From positions 1 to 7,335 of the forward strand of contig JAQULV010000058.1 in assembly GCA_028718405.1 (NCBI GenBank): DNA of 7,335 nucleotides. Direction: 5' to 3'. Below the pieces are notes generated by a model. It was not told the DNA's origin and ran no database searches. It saw nothing but the letters and a program-made list of their open reading frames with translations. Below are positions 6,335-7,335 of this stretch, in pieces. This DNA comes from Smithellaceae bacterium (GTDB lineage Bacteria; Desulfobacterota; Syntrophia; Syntrophales; JAQULV01). How positions within the stretch are numbered: the stretch's first letter is position 1; each line of letters begins with the position of its first letter. The position numbers were made by a program, and so were the translations under genes.

Positions 6335-7300
6335 ATGGAAGACTTCAAGCCTCAATACTTTGCCAGGAACAGACACCTGCAGACTATTTTCGCTAGCATG
6401 GGGATGCGGAACTGGAGGAAGCAAATGGGGCGCGACAAACAGATGATCCTGAAGACTGAAGACGGAGTAAGATTGTTGGGATACTACACCCCGACGAAAT
6501 CCGGACATCCAAAGGGTGTGGTCGTCTTGATCCACGGTTGGGAGGGCAGTTCCAGTTCGGCCTATATGATCTCCACGGGTTTCTATTTGCATGAGCGGGA
6601 CTATGACGTTTTCCGTTTAAACCTGCGGGACCATGGCAACAGCCATCATCTGAACAACGGCCTCTTCCATGGAGCACTTATCGATGAGACGTTCTCTGCA
6701 GTCGCCCAGATCGCTTTCCTTAACCCTATGCTCCCCTGTTTTTTGATCGGTTTCTCCCTCGGAGGAAACTTCGCCCTGAGGATCGCTAGCCATGATTCAG
6801 TAAGCAGCAGGATACCTTCACTGAACCATATCTTCGCCGTCAGCCCGGCCCTTGATCCTTACAAGACGACTCTTGCGATAGACCATGGGCCCCTAGTTTA
6901 TCGACGCTACTTTCTCAAAAAATGGAAGGCTTCGCTTCTAAAGAAGCAGCAGCTCTATCCCGAAATCTACGACTTCTCATATGCTCTTAGATTTCGTACC
7001 TGCATGGAAATGACAGAGGCCCTCATGCCCTACTATCCCGATTTCCCGACGGTGCGGGACTATTTCTACACATACACGATCACGGATGACTCTCTTCGTT
7101 CCCTGGCCCTCCCTGTGACGGTAATCGCTTCCGTCGATGACCCTGTTATACCCCCTGACGACCTGCTCACCTTTAGAAAGAACCAGTATCTTGACATCCA
7201 GCTTCAGAAACACGGTGGGCACTGCGGCTTTCTGAACCCCTTTCCACATGGCTGTTGGTATGAAAGATGGATTTGCGAAATCATGGAGAGGAAGCAATGA
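6335..7300 (+). CDS. YheT-type (COG0429) alpha/beta hydrolase
   Basis: This 321-residue product is a predicted cytoplasmic serine hydrolase of the YheT/ABHD1-3-like group. It has the family's N-terminal FKP...RNRHLQTI block (residues 4-18) and the oxyanion HGW (67-69). The nucleophile is S141 in GFSLGGN, the acid is D268 or D269 in VDDPVIP, and H296 lies in HGGHCGF. The catalytic triad is complete, so it should be an active esterase, lipase or acyltransferase; the substrate cannot be read from the sequence. I see no signal peptide or membrane segment. I chose the ATG at 6335 because it lets the protein begin as relatives do (MEDFKP). The in-frame GTG at 6311 adds eight residues, lies inside the proposed promoter, and has no ribosome binding site. 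No clear Shine-Dalgarno precedes 6335 either. The stop overlaps the next start as ATGA, implying an operon that continues rightward. Confidence 0.9.
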   Translation: MEDFKPQYFARNRHLQTIFASMGMRNWRKQMGRDKQMILKTEDGVRLLGYYTPTKSGHPKGVVVLIHGWEGSSSSAYMISTGFYLHERDYDVFRLNLRDHGNSHHLNNGLFHGALIDETFSAVAQIAFLNPMLPCFLIGFSLGGNFALRIASHDSVSSRIPSLNHIFAVSPALDPYKTTLAIDHGPLVYRRYFLKKWKASLLKKQQLYPEIYDFSYALRFRTCMEMTEALMPYYPDFPTVRDYFYTYTITDDSLRSLALPVTVIASVDDPVIPPDDLLTFRKNQYLDIQLQKHGGHCGFLNPFPHGCWYERWICEIMERKQ

Positions 7301-7335
7301 CATACGGCGCTGCCCCCTCGCTTCTGACCATTACG
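7297..7335 (+). CDS. Start of a further coding region, truncated by the window
   Basis: An ATG at 7297 overlaps the hydrolase stop in an ATGA arrangement and is open for 13 codons to the window edge (MTYGAAPSLLTIT). GGAGAG at 7285-7290 lies 6 nt upstream, so translation coupled to the hydrolase is plausible. Too little is visible to identify a product; a chance open frame is possible. Confidence 0.5.
   Translation, partial: MTYGAAPSLLTIT

Overview
The window holds most of a bacterial tryptophan biosynthesis operon, followed by a small convergent DNA-binding-type gene and an alpha/beta-hydrolase gene that starts a second, rightward unit. The trp genes run left to right as trpE (3' part only)-trpG-trpD-trpC-trpF-trpB-trpA. 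All seven are unfused single-domain versions, spaced by 2 to 11 nt or overlapping, as expected for one translationally coupled mRNA. This suggests a mid-GC Gram-negative bacterium. The style of the small convergent protein and the YheT-type hydrolase would fit a deltaproteobacterial (Desulfobacterota, Syntrophales-like) genome, but that placement is an inference from protein style, not a search.

Layout: 1-659 trpE C-terminal catalytic part; 671-1240 trpG; 1252-2262 trpD; 2268-3047 trpC; 3050-3685 trpF; 3678-4868 trpB; 4873-5673 trpA. TrpE/TrpG convert chorismate and glutamine to anthranilate. TrpD adds phosphoribosyl, TrpF isomerises, TrpC closes the indole ring, and TrpA/TrpB form tryptophan synthase. 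All seven products keep their recognisable catalytic residues, so the pathway from chorismate to tryptophan looks intact, apart from the unseen TrpE N-terminus. The trp promoter, any leader or attenuator, and the TrpE feedback site lie upstream of the window.

Only 28 nt separate trpA from a minus-strand gene (5702-6079). It encodes a 125-residue protein with an AT-hook-like RGRP segment and a C-terminal winged-helix-like region. I see no convincing terminator in that gap. The region 6080-6334 is AT-rich and unusually structured. It contains outward-facing TTGACT hexamers forming a 7-bp inverted repeat, a 14-bp-period tandem repeat, and a hairpin whose loop on the minus strand is a two-quartet G-quadruplex motif. 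It looks like a divergent promoter region.

From 6335 to 7300 lies a YheT/COG0429-type alpha/beta hydrolase. Its stop overlaps (ATGA) the start of a further reading frame that leaves the window. The trp genes are conventional. The parts worth a second look are the small regulator-like gene and its predicted leader.
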